Assembly: GCA_034437315.1 (NCBI GenBank) | Contig: DAOTUC010000062.1 | Location: forward strand, 1 to 26,729 | Source of the DNA: DSAR01 sp034437315 | Lineage (GTDB): Bacteria > Chloroflexota > Anaerolineae > B4-G1 | Direction of reading: 5' to 3' | Length of the DNA stretch: 26,729 bases | Part shown: piece after piece, positions 7,851 through 15,956 of the stretch | Position numbering within the stretch: position 1 is the first letter of the stretch | Layout of the letters: each line of letters opens with the position of its first letter | Position numbers and translations under genes: made by a program | The notes under the pieces: model-generated | What the model was told of the DNA's origin: nothing | The model's input: only the letters and a program-made list of their open reading frames with translations | The model's database searches: none

Positions 7851-8647
7851 CCATCTTGATTGGCGCCAGCGGTTTCAGTTACAAGGATTGGGTCGGCCCC
7901 TTTTACCCCGAAGGGTTGCCCCAACGGGAGTGGCTCGCCTATTACGCCGGGGAATTTTCCACCTGCGAACTCAATTTCAGTTATTATCGCATCCCCAGCG
8001 CCAAGACGTTGGAACAGATCGGGGCGAAAGTTCCCCAAGGCTTTCTATTTTCCATCAAGGCCTTCCGGGGCATCACCCACGAGCGGGAAGAGCCGCAGCC
8101 CCAGATCGCCCAATTCACTCAGGCCCTGCAACCCTTGATTGAGGCGCATCAATTCGCCTGCGTGCTGATCCAATTCCCCCACTCATTTCACGCCAACCCG
8201 GAAAATAGAGATTACCTCAAGCGAGTGCGGGAGGGATTCGGCGACCTGCCCGCTGTGGTCGAGTTCCGTTCCAGGGAATGGATCACCGAGCGCACGTTCG
8301 ACGAATTGCGCGCGCTCAATCTGGGTTTCTGTTGTGTCGATCAACCCCGCTTTGATAAACTCGTGCCGCCGACGGCGGTCGTTACGGCTCCTGTGGCTTA
8401 CGTGCGCTTCCACGGGCGCAACCGAGCCAAGTGGTGGCGTCACGATGAGGCCTGGGAACGGTATGATTACACGTACAGCGAAGAGGAATTGGAAGAGTGG
8501 ACGCCGAAGATTGAGCGATTAGATGAGCAGGCCGAACGGACGCTGGTCTATATGAACAACCATTGGCAGGCCCAAGCGATAGACACGGCGCGAAAATTAA
8601 AGCAATTATTGGAGGGAACAACAGATGGCAAAAACAGTACAGGTTAA
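7847..8647 (+). CDS. DUF72/YecE family protein
   Basis: 266 residues with the DUF72 TIM-barrel signatures: ILIGASGFSYKDWVGPFYP at the start, then FSTCELNFSYYRIPSAKT, GFLFSIKAFRGITH, VLIQFPHSF, PAVVEFRSREWI, CCVDQP and VAYVRFHGRN, and the closing VYMNNHWQAQAIDTARKL. These blocks and their order define the family. The biochemical role is unknown; YecE-like proteins have been linked to nucleic-acid or metal-dependent chemistry only by fold. The ATG overlaps the ftsK stop (ATGA), so translation is probably coupled, and its 3' end overlaps the OsmC gene by 23 bases. The three genes are very likely one transcript. Confidence 0.85.
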   Translation: MTILIGASGFSYKDWVGPFYPEGLPQREWLAYYAGEFSTCELNFSYYRIPSAKTLEQIGAKVPQGFLFSIKAFRGITHEREEPQPQIAQFTQALQPLIEAHQFACVLIQFPHSFHANPENRDYLKRVREGFGDLPAVVEFRSREWITERTFDELRALNLGFCCVDQPRFDKLVPPTAVVTAPVAYVRFHGRNRAKWWRHDEAWERYDYTYSEEELEEWTPKIERLDEQAERTLVYMNNHWQAQAIDTARKLKQLLEGTTDGKNSTG

Positions 8648-9044
8648 ATGGATCGAAAAAAGACAATTCGTCGGCATCGACGGGAGCAAACATTCCGTGG
8701 TCATGTCCTCGCAGGACAGCGAAAACGGCGTCGGGATGAGCCCGTCGCAATTGCTGCTGGTCGCACTGGGCGGGTGCACCTCTTATGACGTGGTAGACAT
8801 CCTGGAGAAAAAGCGCCAGACGGTCACGGGATTGGACGTAAGCGTCACCGGCGAGCAGGAGAATGACCCACCCTGGACTTACCGCAAAATTCACGTCCAG
8901 TATACCGTGCGGGGAAAAGGGCTGAAGGAGAAGGCAGTGCGCGACGCGATTGAGCTCTCGGAGAAGAAATACTGCTCGGTCGCGGCGACGCTGCGCGGTG
9001 TAGCGGAAATCACCTACGAGTACACCATCGTCGAAGACGAATAA
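8625..9044 (+). CDS. OsmC/Ohr-family protein (YhfA-like)
   Basis: 139 residues, the standard OsmC size. Both redox cysteines are present: Cys51 in LLVALGGCTSYDVV and Cys117 in SEKKYCSVAATL, with the helix MSPSQLLLVALG before the first. OsmC/Ohr proteins reduce organic or lipid hydroperoxides at such a Cys pair. The E-x-K-Y-C-S-V block and the absence of an Ohr-type N-terminus point to the YhfA/OsmC branch rather than Ohr, so the substrate is uncertain. A GGAGGG lies seven bases before the ATG, within the 3' end of the DUF72 gene. Followed by a strong hairpin at 9074-9101. Confidence 0.83.
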   Translation: MAKTVQVKWIEKRQFVGIDGSKHSVVMSSQDSENGVGMSPSQLLLVALGGCTSYDVVDILEKKRQTVTGLDVSVTGEQENDPPWTYRKIHVQYTVRGKGLKEKAVRDAIELSEKKYCSVAATLRGVAEITYEYTIVEDE

Positions 9045-9073
9045 TTCTGCCACTGGACGCCTGACGGTTTGCC

Positions 9074-9101
9074 AACCTCCCGCAGGTTACTGCGGGAGGT
9101 T
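9074..9101. terminator. Perfect 12-bp hairpin between convergent genes
   Basis: Arms AACCTCCCGCAG (9074-9085) and CTGCGGGAGGTT (9090-9101) pair perfectly around a GTTA loop. It lies between the OsmC gene (+) and queA (-), the usual place for a bidirectional terminator. No T-run follows on either strand, so it is a terminator-like or 3'-end-stabilising hairpin rather than a classical intrinsic terminator. Confidence 0.6.
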
Positions 9102-9105
9102 CATG

Positions 9106-10173
9106 CTATAGAATCACCATCGCGTCGCCGAAGCTGTAGAAGCGGTACCGTTCGCGAATCGCCTCGGCGTAGGCCCGATCCATCAAATCCTTGCCCATGA
9201 AGGCCGCCACCAACATCAACAGCGTCGAGCGGGGCAGATGAAAGTTAGTGATCAGAACATCGACCGCGCGGTAATGGTAACCGGGGTAGATGAACAGGTC
9301 GGTCGGCCCATCAAACGCGGCGACCGTCTGCCATGGGCAAGCGTCCGCGCACTCTTCCGCGCCAACGGTTGACTGCGCCGCTGTCTCTAACACGCGGACG
9401 CTCGTCGTGCCCACGGCGACGATGCGAGCGCCCGCCAGCCGCGTCTCGTTCACCTGGCGGGCCACGTCGGTCGTCAGCGAGCAGTACTCGGTGTGCATGT
9501 GGTGCGTCTCGATCTCCGCCTCGTCGACCGGGCGAAACGTGTCCAGCCCGATGTGCAGCGTGACGAAAGCGAAGCGCACGCCCATCTCCCGCAACTGGCG
9601 CAGCAGATCGGGCGTGAAATGCAAGCCCGCCGTTGGGGCGGCCGCCGATCCGGGCGTGCGGGCGTAGACGGTCTGGTAGCGCTCCGGGTCGCCCAACGGT
9701 TCGTGGATGTAGGGCGGCAGGGGCGTGACGCCTACCTGGTCAGCCAGCGCCAGCGCCGGGCGATCGAAGGCCAGGACGCGCATCCCCCGCTCGCCCGCCT
9801 CGACCACCTCCGCCGTCTCACCAGTCTCCTCACCCGCCGGGCCGTCCAGCAACGTCAATCGCATGCCCACCCGGACTCGCTTGCCCCCAACGAGGGCCTC
9901 CCAGGTGCGGGGATCCTGCCGCCGCAACAGCAGGATCTCCACCTGCCCGCCGGTGGGTTTACGCGCGAAAAGCCGGGCGGGAATCACCCGGCTCTCGTTA
10001 TAGACCAACAAATCGTTGGGCCGCGTGAACGTCGGCAGGTCGTAAAATCGTCGGTGGAGAATCTCGCCGGTCTGACGATTGACCACCATCAACCGGGAGG
10101 CGCTTCTCGGTTCGACCGGCGTCTGGGCGATCAGTTCCGGCGGCAGTTCGTAATCAAATTCAGCCGTTCTCAC
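9106..10173 (-). CDS. queA: S-adenosylmethionine:tRNA ribosyltransferase-isomerase
   Basis: Converts preQ1 in tRNA to epoxyqueuosine using the ribosyl part of SAM. The 355-residue product shows the QueA signatures in order: FDYELPPELIAQTPVEPRSASRL, LPTFTRPNDLLVYNESRVIPARL, GGQVEILLLR, LPPYIHEPLGDPERYQTVYA, PGSAAAPTAGLHFTPDLL, VTLHIGLDTFRPV, MHTEYCSL, VGTTSVRVLE, and the terminal FHLPRSTLLMLVAAFMG and YRFYSFGDAMVIL. The start is the GTG at 10173, four bases after the stop of the upstream membrane-protein gene, so translation is probably coupled. No other queuosine genes are in the window. Confidence 0.95.
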   Translation of the reverse strand: MRTAEFDYELPPELIAQTPVEPRSASRLMVVNRQTGEILHRRFYDLPTFTRPNDLLVYNESRVIPARLFARKPTGGQVEILLLRRQDPRTWEALVGGKRVRVGMRLTLLDGPAGEETGETAEVVEAGERGMRVLAFDRPALALADQVGVTPLPPYIHEPLGDPERYQTVYARTPGSAAAPTAGLHFTPDLLRQLREMGVRFAFVTLHIGLDTFRPVDEAEIETHHMHTEYCSLTTDVARQVNETRLAGARIVAVGTTSVRVLETAAQSTVGAEECADACPWQTVAAFDGPTDLFIYPGYHYRAVDVLITNFHLPRSTLLMLVAAFMGKDLMDRAYAEAIRERYRFYSFGDAMVIL

Positions 10174-10177
10174 ACCA

Positions 10178-10705
10178 CTACTCGCTATCCCCCTCGATGT
10201 CCTCCCAGGCGCCTTCTACGACGTGCTCTTCCGTTCTATTTAGCACGCGGGTCGCATAATCTGCCTGGGGCGGCTCGTCGTTGTTCAGCGCCTGCGTCGC
10301 GTAGGCATTCGATTCGTCCCCCGGCGCGACGAAATCCTCCCCGGTCTCGGTCGGCGCTTCGACCGGTTCCTCGATTGACACGGCTCGCCAAATCGCGACG
10401 ATCAGCGCGGTCAACGCGATCACGTCGAAGAGACCGCAACAACAGCTCAGGGCGGCGTTGATCTCCAAATACTGGGAATATCCCGCCCCCATGGCAAACG
10501 CCTGGACCAACGACATCCGTCCAAACTGGGCCAGGCGAATCAAGAACCCCAGCCCGAAGCCCACCAGGGCCAGGATGGCTGGTGTGCTTTTCCTTCGCCA
10601 TAGCAGAACGATCGTCGCCACAATACCGACCAAGTACACGAGCAGCAGCGATAAGACCGGTAAGACCGGCAACACACTCCAAATCCACGATTGTTGTGGT
10701 GACAT
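10178..10705 (-). CDS. Small membrane protein of unknown function with acidic C-terminal tail
   Basis: I do not recognise a family. The 175-residue product has about three hydrophobic segments in its first 110 residues (the first begins SVLPVLPVLSLLLVYL; the others are around ILALVGFGLGFLI and LFDVIALTALIVAIW) with a Cys triplet (SCCCG) just before the third. The remaining 65 residues are soluble and strongly acidic, with two similar units, AYATQALNNDEPP and DYATRVLNRTEE, that look like an internal duplication. The ATG at 10705 is used because a perfect AGGAGGT (10714-10720 on the complement) sits eight bases upstream; a TTG in frame at 10714 falls inside that ribosome-binding site. Directly upstream of and probably co-transcribed with queA, though nothing suggests a shared function. 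Confidence 0.62.
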   Translation of the reverse strand: MSPQQSWIWSVLPVLPVLSLLLVYLVGIVATIVLLWRRKSTPAILALVGFGLGFLIRLAQFGRMSLVQAFAMGAGYSQYLEINAALSCCCGLFDVIALTALIVAIWRAVSIEEPVEAPTETGEDFVAPGDESNAYATQALNNDEPPQADYATRVLNRTEEHVVEGAWEDIEGDSE

Positions 10706-10777
10706 ACGGATCAACCTCCTGTAAACATATTATCCATTTTATCGAGCAGATACGACGAAAGGCTTGTATAAGCGCGA

Positions 10778-11202
10778 TCAATCCAAATAACCACGCTCCC
10801 GCAAGCGCATCACCCACCGCTGGGCATATGCATCCCCTCCCACCTCCAACAGCACATCCTCAACAGGAGGTAATGGGGATCGCCACATCCACTCTACCTG
10901 CAACCAGAAGCCGGGTATGGTCTGCGCCTCATAGCGCCCCTGACGACCTGCGAGGGCCGTCTCGTATTGCTCCATCTCCCCCAGGCGATAAAACTCCGCC
11001 CATTGCGCTTGGGGATCGATCAACCAATATTCCGGCGCGCCGCCGCGCGCATATTCGACGAACTTTGCGCCCCGATCCCGTTCCAAACTCTCCGGCGAGG
11101 CGATCTCCACGACCAGGTCGGCCGGGCCGTCCAGGTGGCAATCCACCCTGGCAGTTCTGCCACGATCACCTGTTCCAGCCTATCTGCTTCCCGTGTCGTC
11201 AT
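10778..11202 (-). pseudogene. Broken Uma2-family (DUF820) endonuclease-like gene
   Basis: The C-terminal 120 codons (from about 11146) read GPADLVVEIASPESLERDRGAKF, VEYARGGAPEYWLIDPQ and so on, the signature of Uma2 proteins. This PD-(D/E)XK-like family is hugely expanded in Chloroflexota and Cyanobacteria. The start of such a gene, MTTREADRLEQVIVAELPG, is present from the ATG at 11202 but in a different frame. The 60-70 residues that should lie between (the domain's first half with the E-I-I-D-G-E and Q-P-D-V blocks) are missing. An internal deletion with a frameshift explains this. The product is almost certainly inactive. Function of intact Uma2 proteins is not established. Confidence 0.75.
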
Positions 11203-11370
11203 CGCTCCACCCCCTTGTACGACGGAGCACACACGCTTGCCGCTCCTCGGTCGCTTGCGACGTCTCATCTTCAGTGTAGGAGACGGCCCACTGTTCAGCA
11301 CAGGCAACATCTTCTATCGAGAAATTGTAGCATAATATGGCGGATAGGCAAGAAATAGGGCAGCGGGCCA

Positions 11371-11399
11371 TTGTCATTTACATTTAATCATGTTATCAT
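11371..11399 (+). promoter_or_regulatory. Promoter predicting a leaderless mRNA for the downstream lipoprotein
   Basis: TTGTCA (11371-11376), 17-bp spacer, TATCAT (11394-11399). Only six bases separate the -10 box from the ATG at 11406, so transcription should begin at or next to the start codon. No Shine-Dalgarno sequence could fit in the message. Confidence 0.55.
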
Positions 11400-11405
11400 A
11401 GCGGT

Positions 11406-12347
11406 ATGCGCAATCGAATACATACCCTCAATCTTCTTATCCTTTCCCTGATGCTTTTGGCAGCCTGTGCGTCGCTATCCTCCCCGGAGGCGACGTTTAC
11501 CGTCTCGCCAGCGCTCACCGATACGCCTCTTCCATCGCCGACGCCGACGCCCATCCCCACGCCGACGCCGACCGCGACGCCCATCCCGCCGGCGGCGATC
11601 AACTTGCGTTGGCCCGAGCAGGTTTCGGCCCTGGAACCGGCCTTCATCGAAGCCGCGCTCATCCCACCGCCCGGCGTCGTTCTGACGGCAACCGTGCGCG
11701 CTACCGTGTCCGATCCGACAGGCGCGCGCTGGTGGCGGGGCGACCTGATTCACCAGAGGGATCACGTCTACGCTTCCGAGGCGCTCTTGCGCTTTCCGCT
11801 CGACCCGCCGGAGGGGAATTGGCTGCTCTTCGTCCACGTCCAGACCGACCTGGACACCACCGGCGAGCAGCACGTCGCCTTTCGACCGGCGCCCATTCCG
11901 TTCCGTGACCTCTCTGGCATCCTGCCGGAGGGCGCGAGTATGCGCGTCCCGGAGGCCTTCGTGGAGACGGTCGCCCAGGGGGATCAGTGGGCGGGCGGGC
12001 GGGTATGGCGTCACGCCAATGGGCAGATTGATCTCTGGTGGGCGCCCGGCCCGGTGAAGCCGCTGCTGCTCAACAACGCCGTCGTGATGCTGGAGGCCGC
12101 CCACGATCCAGAATCGCCGCCGACCGTATCGGGCGCCGTCGAGACGACGTGGCATGGCCAGACCGCCTACCAGTTCCAAGAAAAATGGCCCAACGTCAAA
12201 ACGCCGGGCCAGGCGCTGGTGATCCAGGGGCCGGATTATTGGCTATACGTCCTGCGCACCCGCTCGCTGGACGATGAACCCATCCCCCAAGTGCTGCTGA
12301 CAGTCAGCGAGACCTTTACTTTCACCGGTGAACTGGTAGACCGATGA
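11406..12347 (+). CDS. Secreted lipoprotein of unknown function
   Basis: The first 21 residues form a lipoprotein signal peptide ending in the lipobox LLAAC (Cys21). A short Ser-rich piece and a Thr/Pro stalk (about residues 45-62, TP repeats) follow, then a 250-residue extracytoplasmic part without a family I recognise. That part has alternating beta-type segments (VVLTATVRATVSDPTGARWWRGDL, NWLLFVHVQTDL, GGRVWRHANGQIDLWWAPG, LLNNAVVMLEAAHDP, TTWHGQTAYQFQEKWP) and resembles an Ig-like or exported beta domain. It is likely anchored to the outer face of the membrane. The promoter spacing suggests a leaderless message. It is convergent with the L,D-transpeptidase gene, and both act outside the membrane. 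Confidence 0.72.
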   Translation: MRNRIHTLNLLILSLMLLAACASLSSPEATFTVSPALTDTPLPSPTPTPIPTPTPTATPIPPAAINLRWPEQVSALEPAFIEAALIPPPGVVLTATVRATVSDPTGARWWRGDLIHQRDHVYASEALLRFPLDPPEGNWLLFVHVQTDLDTTGEQHVAFRPAPIPFRDLSGILPEGASMRVPEAFVETVAQGDQWAGGRVWRHANGQIDLWWAPGPVKPLLLNNAVVMLEAAHDPESPPTVSGAVETTWHGQTAYQFQEKWPNVKTPGQALVIQGPDYWLYVLRTRSLDDEPIPQVLLTVSETFTFTGELVDR

Positions 12348-12382
12348 TCGGTAGATTAGGGAACCTGAAACTTGCACCTCAA

Positions 12383-13489
12383 TCAGAAAATGATGATCGG
12401 TGTGCCGACCCGTTTGTCGCTCTGGATGAAGTCATCCTCGAACCCGCCGATGGGATACGCCCACCGGTAGAGCCAGCGGGCCGCCTCCTGTGAGACGTTG
12501 AGGCAACCGTGGCTGCGCTGGACGCCGAAATCGTTGTGCCAATAGGCCCCGTGGATGGCCGTGCCGCTCAGGTCGAAGAAGATATTCCAGGGGATCCCGG
12601 GCAGATCGAACAGGCCGCCCAGCGGCGCCGGGCCGCCCGGATAGGGATAGTTCGACATATGGCGCGAGGGCTGTTTGAGCAACACATACATCTCACCCGT
12701 GGGCGTGGCAGTAGATCCAGGTAATCCCGAAGCGGTCAACGTGGAGTACACCAGCCGGTCACCCTCGTAACAGGAAATGCGCTGGGCCTCGAGGTCGACC
12801 TCCATCCGCTTCTCGCCGGCGAAGGGATGGATGGGTGACATCTCCGATCGTGGAATGCGCCGCATATCCCGCGCCAAGATCCACTGGTGGGACGGGCTCG
12901 TCGGCGGGAATTCGTCGTAGACCTTGTACCAGCCGGTCCCTCGCTCATCCTCGTAGGCCTCAATGACGCGCAACACGTTGCCCCCGTAGAAACGATAAAT
13001 ATGTCTGGATTGTCGGCTGGGCTCGGCGTAAGCGTCGGTGTAGACCTGCGAGATCTCTCCCCAGAATCCCCACTCCCCTACGTCCCGGATGAGGGGTTGT
13101 GGGGGATAAAGCCGGATTGGCAACACCCACGCCGAATGGACGTACCCCAACGAGGATTTGTACCACAGATCGTTGTGGGCGCTGAAGGGCGCGCGCACTT
13201 CGTCGAGGATGACGAAGGACTGGTCGCGATGCCGGGTGCGCAATCGTTTGCCGGACGTGGACGGCTCGTCGTAGAACGTCACGGCGTGAATGGCCCGTCC
13301 CACCCGCACCCAGGCGTTGAGGTAATCGACGTCTCGCTTCGACTTCCGAGCGTCCATCGCTGGATCGTCGGGATCGCGCGGCGGGGGGGGATAATGCGCG
13401 CGGGCGTGCAAGGTCGGCGATAGGGCCGCCGTGGCAGCAGCGGCGGCGATCCACTTGAGCGCCTGACGGCGGGTCATCTTTATCGACAT
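12383..13489 (-). CDS. L,D-transpeptidase (YkuD domain) with SH3-like repeats and Tat-like signal
   Basis: A cell-wall cross-linking enzyme, or a protein-anchoring variant, acting outside the membrane. The 368-residue product starts with MTRRQALKWIAAAAATAALSP, a twin-arginine-like signal followed by a hydrophobic core. Residues about 64-127 (AIHAVTFYDEPSTS...LGYVHSAWVLP) and 147-212 are two SH3-like modules. The YkuD domain spans about 227-368 and has the catalytic pattern His313-Gly...Ser326-His327-Gly328-Cys329 (HGAYWHNDFGVQRSHGC). The ATG at 13489 is supported by AGGAGAGG just upstream. A promoter lies 80-105 bases upstream. Whether the substrate is peptidoglycan is inference, since the wall composition in this phylum varies. 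Confidence 0.88.
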   Translation of the reverse strand: MSIKMTRRQALKWIAAAAATAALSPTLHARAHYPPPPRDPDDPAMDARKSKRDVDYLNAWVRVGRAIHAVTFYDEPSTSGKRLRTRHRDQSFVILDEVRAPFSAHNDLWYKSSLGYVHSAWVLPIRLYPPQPLIRDVGEWGFWGEISQVYTDAYAEPSRQSRHIYRFYGGNVLRVIEAYEDERGTGWYKVYDEFPPTSPSHQWILARDMRRIPRSEMSPIHPFAGEKRMEVDLEAQRISCYEGDRLVYSTLTASGLPGSTATPTGEMYVLLKQPSRHMSNYPYPGGPAPLGGLFDLPGIPWNIFFDLSGTAIHGAYWHNDFGVQRSHGCLNVSQEAARWLYRWAYPIGGFEDDFIQSDKRVGTPIIIF

Positions 13490-13566
13490 AAAACCTCTCC
13501 TGTCTGAAGGCGAATCGGTTGAGAGACTGGCGCAATGTCACGTTGCCCACAACTAACGCGCATCTT

Positions 13567-13594
13567 ATTATACCCACAAGCCCGCTTCAGGCAA
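13567..13594 (-). promoter_or_regulatory. Promoter for the L,D-transpeptidase gene
   Basis: On the minus strand TTGCCT (13589-13594), 16-bp spacer, and a perfect TATAAT (13567-13572). Predicted start near 13560 gives a leader of about 70 nt. It is back to back with the plus-strand promoter at 13624, only about 30 bp away. Confidence 0.55.
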
Positions 13595-13623
13595 CCGCCC
13601 CTGGGGCTTCACAGCAATCACGC

Positions 13624-13652
13624 TTGCCAGCCATAGGGCGATGGGGTAAAAT
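13624..13652 (+). promoter_or_regulatory. Promoter for the anchored esterase gene
   Basis: TTGCCA (13624-13629), 17-bp spacer, TAAAAT (13647-13652). Predicted start near 13659 with a leader of about 80 nt before the GTG at 13741. Confidence 0.5.
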
Positions 13653-13740
13653 ATCTCCAGATGGTATCAGTTTAGTCTAATGAGCGCGCTAGCAGGCTGT
13701 CGGAGAGAGGAAAATCCAAACTTCGGATAGGGAGTCATCG

Positions 13741-14709
13741 GTGTCACAGGGGATTATCAAGTGGCTTTTAAGAGGATTGGCGGTGGTCGGATTGATCGGC
13801 CTCGTCGCCTGGTGGGCGATATCCCAACCGCTGCCAGCTTCGCCCCCACCCACGCCGACGCCTACACGGACGCCGTTGCATCCTACCGCGACGGCCACAG
13901 CCACGCCGACTGCCACGCCCACACCAACGCCCACCAACACCCCCACGCCCACCCTCACGCCCACCCCGGCCTGCACCGAAACGAGCGGGTATGTCGCAAA
14001 GGATGACTACGCCAGCCAGGCCACCAACCAGGAGGAAGCTTATCGCATCTACATCCCGCCTTGTTACGATCATCCCTCTCAAGCGGAGCGCCGCTATCCG
14101 GTGCTCTACCTGCTCCACGGCTGGCCCTACGACGACGCCCACTGGGACAACCTCGGCGTCGATGAGGCGGCCGACATCGGGATCGCGGCCGAGGTCTTGC
14201 CGCCGTTCCTGATCGTCATGCCCAAGGGGCGCGAGCAGCCCTACGTCGGTACTAGCGGCGGTGAGCGCTCGTTCGAGGGCCAGGTCGTCGACGATCTGAT
14301 CCCCCACGTGGACCAGACCTACCGCACTCGGGCCGATCGGGAAGGGCGCGCCATCGGCGGCATCTCGCGCGGAGGCGTCTGGGCGTTGGAAATCGCCTTT
14401 ATGCACACTGAGCTTTTCTCGACCGTCGGCGCTCACAGCCCGGCCCTCTCTGTCAACATGGCCCCCCAGGCCTACGATCCCTTCTACCTGCTGAATAACC
14501 CCAGCGTGAACATGTTGCGCATCTACCTGGACGCGGGAGAGGACGATTGGGCCCGAGAGAAGACAGAAGCGCTTCACCAAGCCCTGGAGGAGCAGCGCAT
14601 CGCCAGCGAGTTTGTCGTGCATGCCGGCCGGCACGTTAACAGCCTGTGGGAATCGAACGTGGTCGCTTACCTGGCATTCTACACCGCCGGTTGGGCGTCA
14701 GCGCCTTGA
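13741..14709 (+). CDS. Membrane-anchored alpha/beta-hydrolase esterase (esterase D/Fes-like)
   Basis: A single hydrophobic anchor at residues about 7-28 is followed by a long Thr/Pro stalk (about 36-78), which would hold a catalytic domain outside the cell. The domain opens with YRIYIPPCYD...RYPVLYLLHGWPYDDAHW, the classic putative-esterase (enterochelin esterase-like) start with the oxyanion HG. The nucleophile is Ser209 in GGISRGGVWAL. Asp268 or 264 (YLDAGEDDW) and His298 (HAGRHVNSLW) complete the triad. Members hydrolyse acyl, feruloyl or siderophore esters; the substrate here cannot be read. The start is a GTG with GGGAG upstream. Length (322) is normal once the stalk is discounted. Confidence 0.82.
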   Translation: MSQGIIKWLLRGLAVVGLIGLVAWWAISQPLPASPPPTPTPTRTPLHPTATATATPTATPTPTPTNTPTPTLTPTPACTETSGYVAKDDYASQATNQEEAYRIYIPPCYDHPSQAERRYPVLYLLHGWPYDDAHWDNLGVDEAADIGIAAEVLPPFLIVMPKGREQPYVGTSGGERSFEGQVVDDLIPHVDQTYRTRADREGRAIGGISRGGVWALEIAFMHTELFSTVGAHSPALSVNMAPQAYDPFYLLNNPSVNMLRIYLDAGEDDWAREKTEALHQALEEQRIASEFVVHAGRHVNSLWESNVVAYLAFYTAGWASAP

Positions 14710-14854
14710 CGGCCTCGGTCGGCGTGCGTTAGAATTGGGCCTGAATCCTTCCCCGACCGCGCGGGCCGGACAGAGTGGTAAAAAACTGTCCCTGTCACAG
14801 CCCGCCGCCGCTCTCAAAGTAGGTGATCCAGGCAAACCGTTAAAATAGACTCTC

Positions 14855-15148
14855 TCACGCGATCATGTCTTCGATCATCTGCCGCAACGTCGCCACATCT
14901 AAGTCCTTCTTATCCAGGAAAGCGGCGGCGCCGGCTTCTAACCCCAGGCGATGAAATTCCCGGTCGGGGTATGCGCTCATCAGGACCACGCGCGTCTCAG
15001 GGCATATCGCCTTGATACGTCTGGTGCAGCGAATGCCGTCCTCGTCGCCCAGGATGACGTCCACGAGCGCCAGCGAGGGGGACTGCGAGTCGACCAACCG
15101 CAGCGCCTCTCCTACGTCATCCGCCTCGTAGATCACGGTTTGAGGGTA
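14855..15148 (-). pseudogene. Receiver domain of a response regulator, N-terminus replaced at a breakpoint
   Basis: 97 codons encode most of a CheY-like receiver: VIYEADDVGEALRLVDSQ, the phosphorylated Asp in LALVDVILGDEDG, then VVLMSAYPD with the conserved Ser, and AAFLDKKD with the conserved Lys. The first 25-30 residues, including the acidic Asp pair that binds Mg, are missing. No output domain follows. The frame continues upstream as AYPQT to about 15148-15153 and then abuts the sugar-binding-protein gene in another frame. A GTG at 15136 overlaps the stop of that gene (GTGA), so a 93-residue product could still be translated, but without a functional active site. See the fusion partner at 15133-15489. 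Confidence 0.75.
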
Positions 15149-15489
15149 AGCCCGGCGGCGGTGCCGTCGTGGGGGCAGATGATGAGTACCTGGACGCCCT
15201 TGGTGATCAGCGCCTCGACGTTCTCCTTTTCCTTGGCGGAAGAGCCCTGGCTGAAGAGGATTTCGGCGTCGTAGCCGGCCTCGGACAGCGCGTTACGGAA
15301 ACGGGTCTCGTCCTGAATCCAGCGCGGCTCGTCCTTGGTCGGAAGCACGATGCCGACGGCCAATTCCTGGGCCTGTTCGGTCGTCTCCGATTCTGTTGTT
15401 TCAGATACGTCGCCTCCGCCGCAAGCGGAGAGAACCATTGCGACTAGCACAAAGGCAGTTAAAACGAAAAGCAGGTTTTTCTTCAACAT
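15133..15489 (-). pseudogene. Truncated sugar ABC-transporter substrate-binding lipoprotein
   Basis: From the ATG at 15489 (GAGGAG seven bases upstream) the product has a lipoprotein signal ending LVAMVLSACGGG, a short acidic linker, and then the N-terminal lobe of a periplasmic sugar-binding protein of the xylose/ribose/ChvE type: AVGIVLPTKDEPRWIQDETRF, AEILFSQGSSAKEKENVEALI, GVQVLIICPHDGTAAG. Homologues run to about 350 residues; this one departs from the family right after DGTAAG, adds LTLKP and stops. About two thirds of the protein and all permease and ATPase genes are absent. The break coincides with the start of the receiver fragment, so a deletion (or an assembly join) is inferred. 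Confidence 0.82.
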
Positions 15490-15956
15490 GACGATTCTCC
15501 TCAAGTTTGTTAAGTGAAACGATTCATTAGCATTAGGGACTGTTCGGAAAACTTTGTACGGCTTTCTCTAAAATTCACCTCCTTGGATAGAGCATATCTG
15601 TTTCAGAGCAGTAATACGTACCTTTAATTCAAACATAAAATCAAGATAAGTGCAATACCCTCTTCCCCCTTATTGGTATGGGATTTACCCCCAAGTCGAT
15701 GGGGGGAAACCCCCTAACCTAAAAGGAAGCATGGTCAAAAATGCGGTTTGCAAGCGCTGGCGCAAGGGTCGTGCCAAACGGGTATTGGCTTTAGAACGAA
15801 CGTGCTTTTCGGCCAAGACAGCCCGCTGAGGATAAATAAATGTAGCAGCATTTAAGCCCTGTAAGGTTTCATTTTCAGCATAGCAAAAAGGGTATGTTGC
15901 CAGAGACGTAAACCCGGCGATTAAAATCGCGGGCAACCGCTGTGCCGTTGTCCAAA

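Noticed and set aside
9493..10461. 322-codon plus-strand frame across queA
   Set aside because: queA on the minus strand has every family motif; the plus-strand frame is Arg-rich and featureless.
13836..13975. Tandem ACGCC/CACGCC-type repeats that could suggest a repeat array
   Set aside because: They encode the Thr/Pro stalk of the anchored esterase in frame. Unit length varies and there are no spacers, so this is not a CRISPR or a structural DNA repeat.
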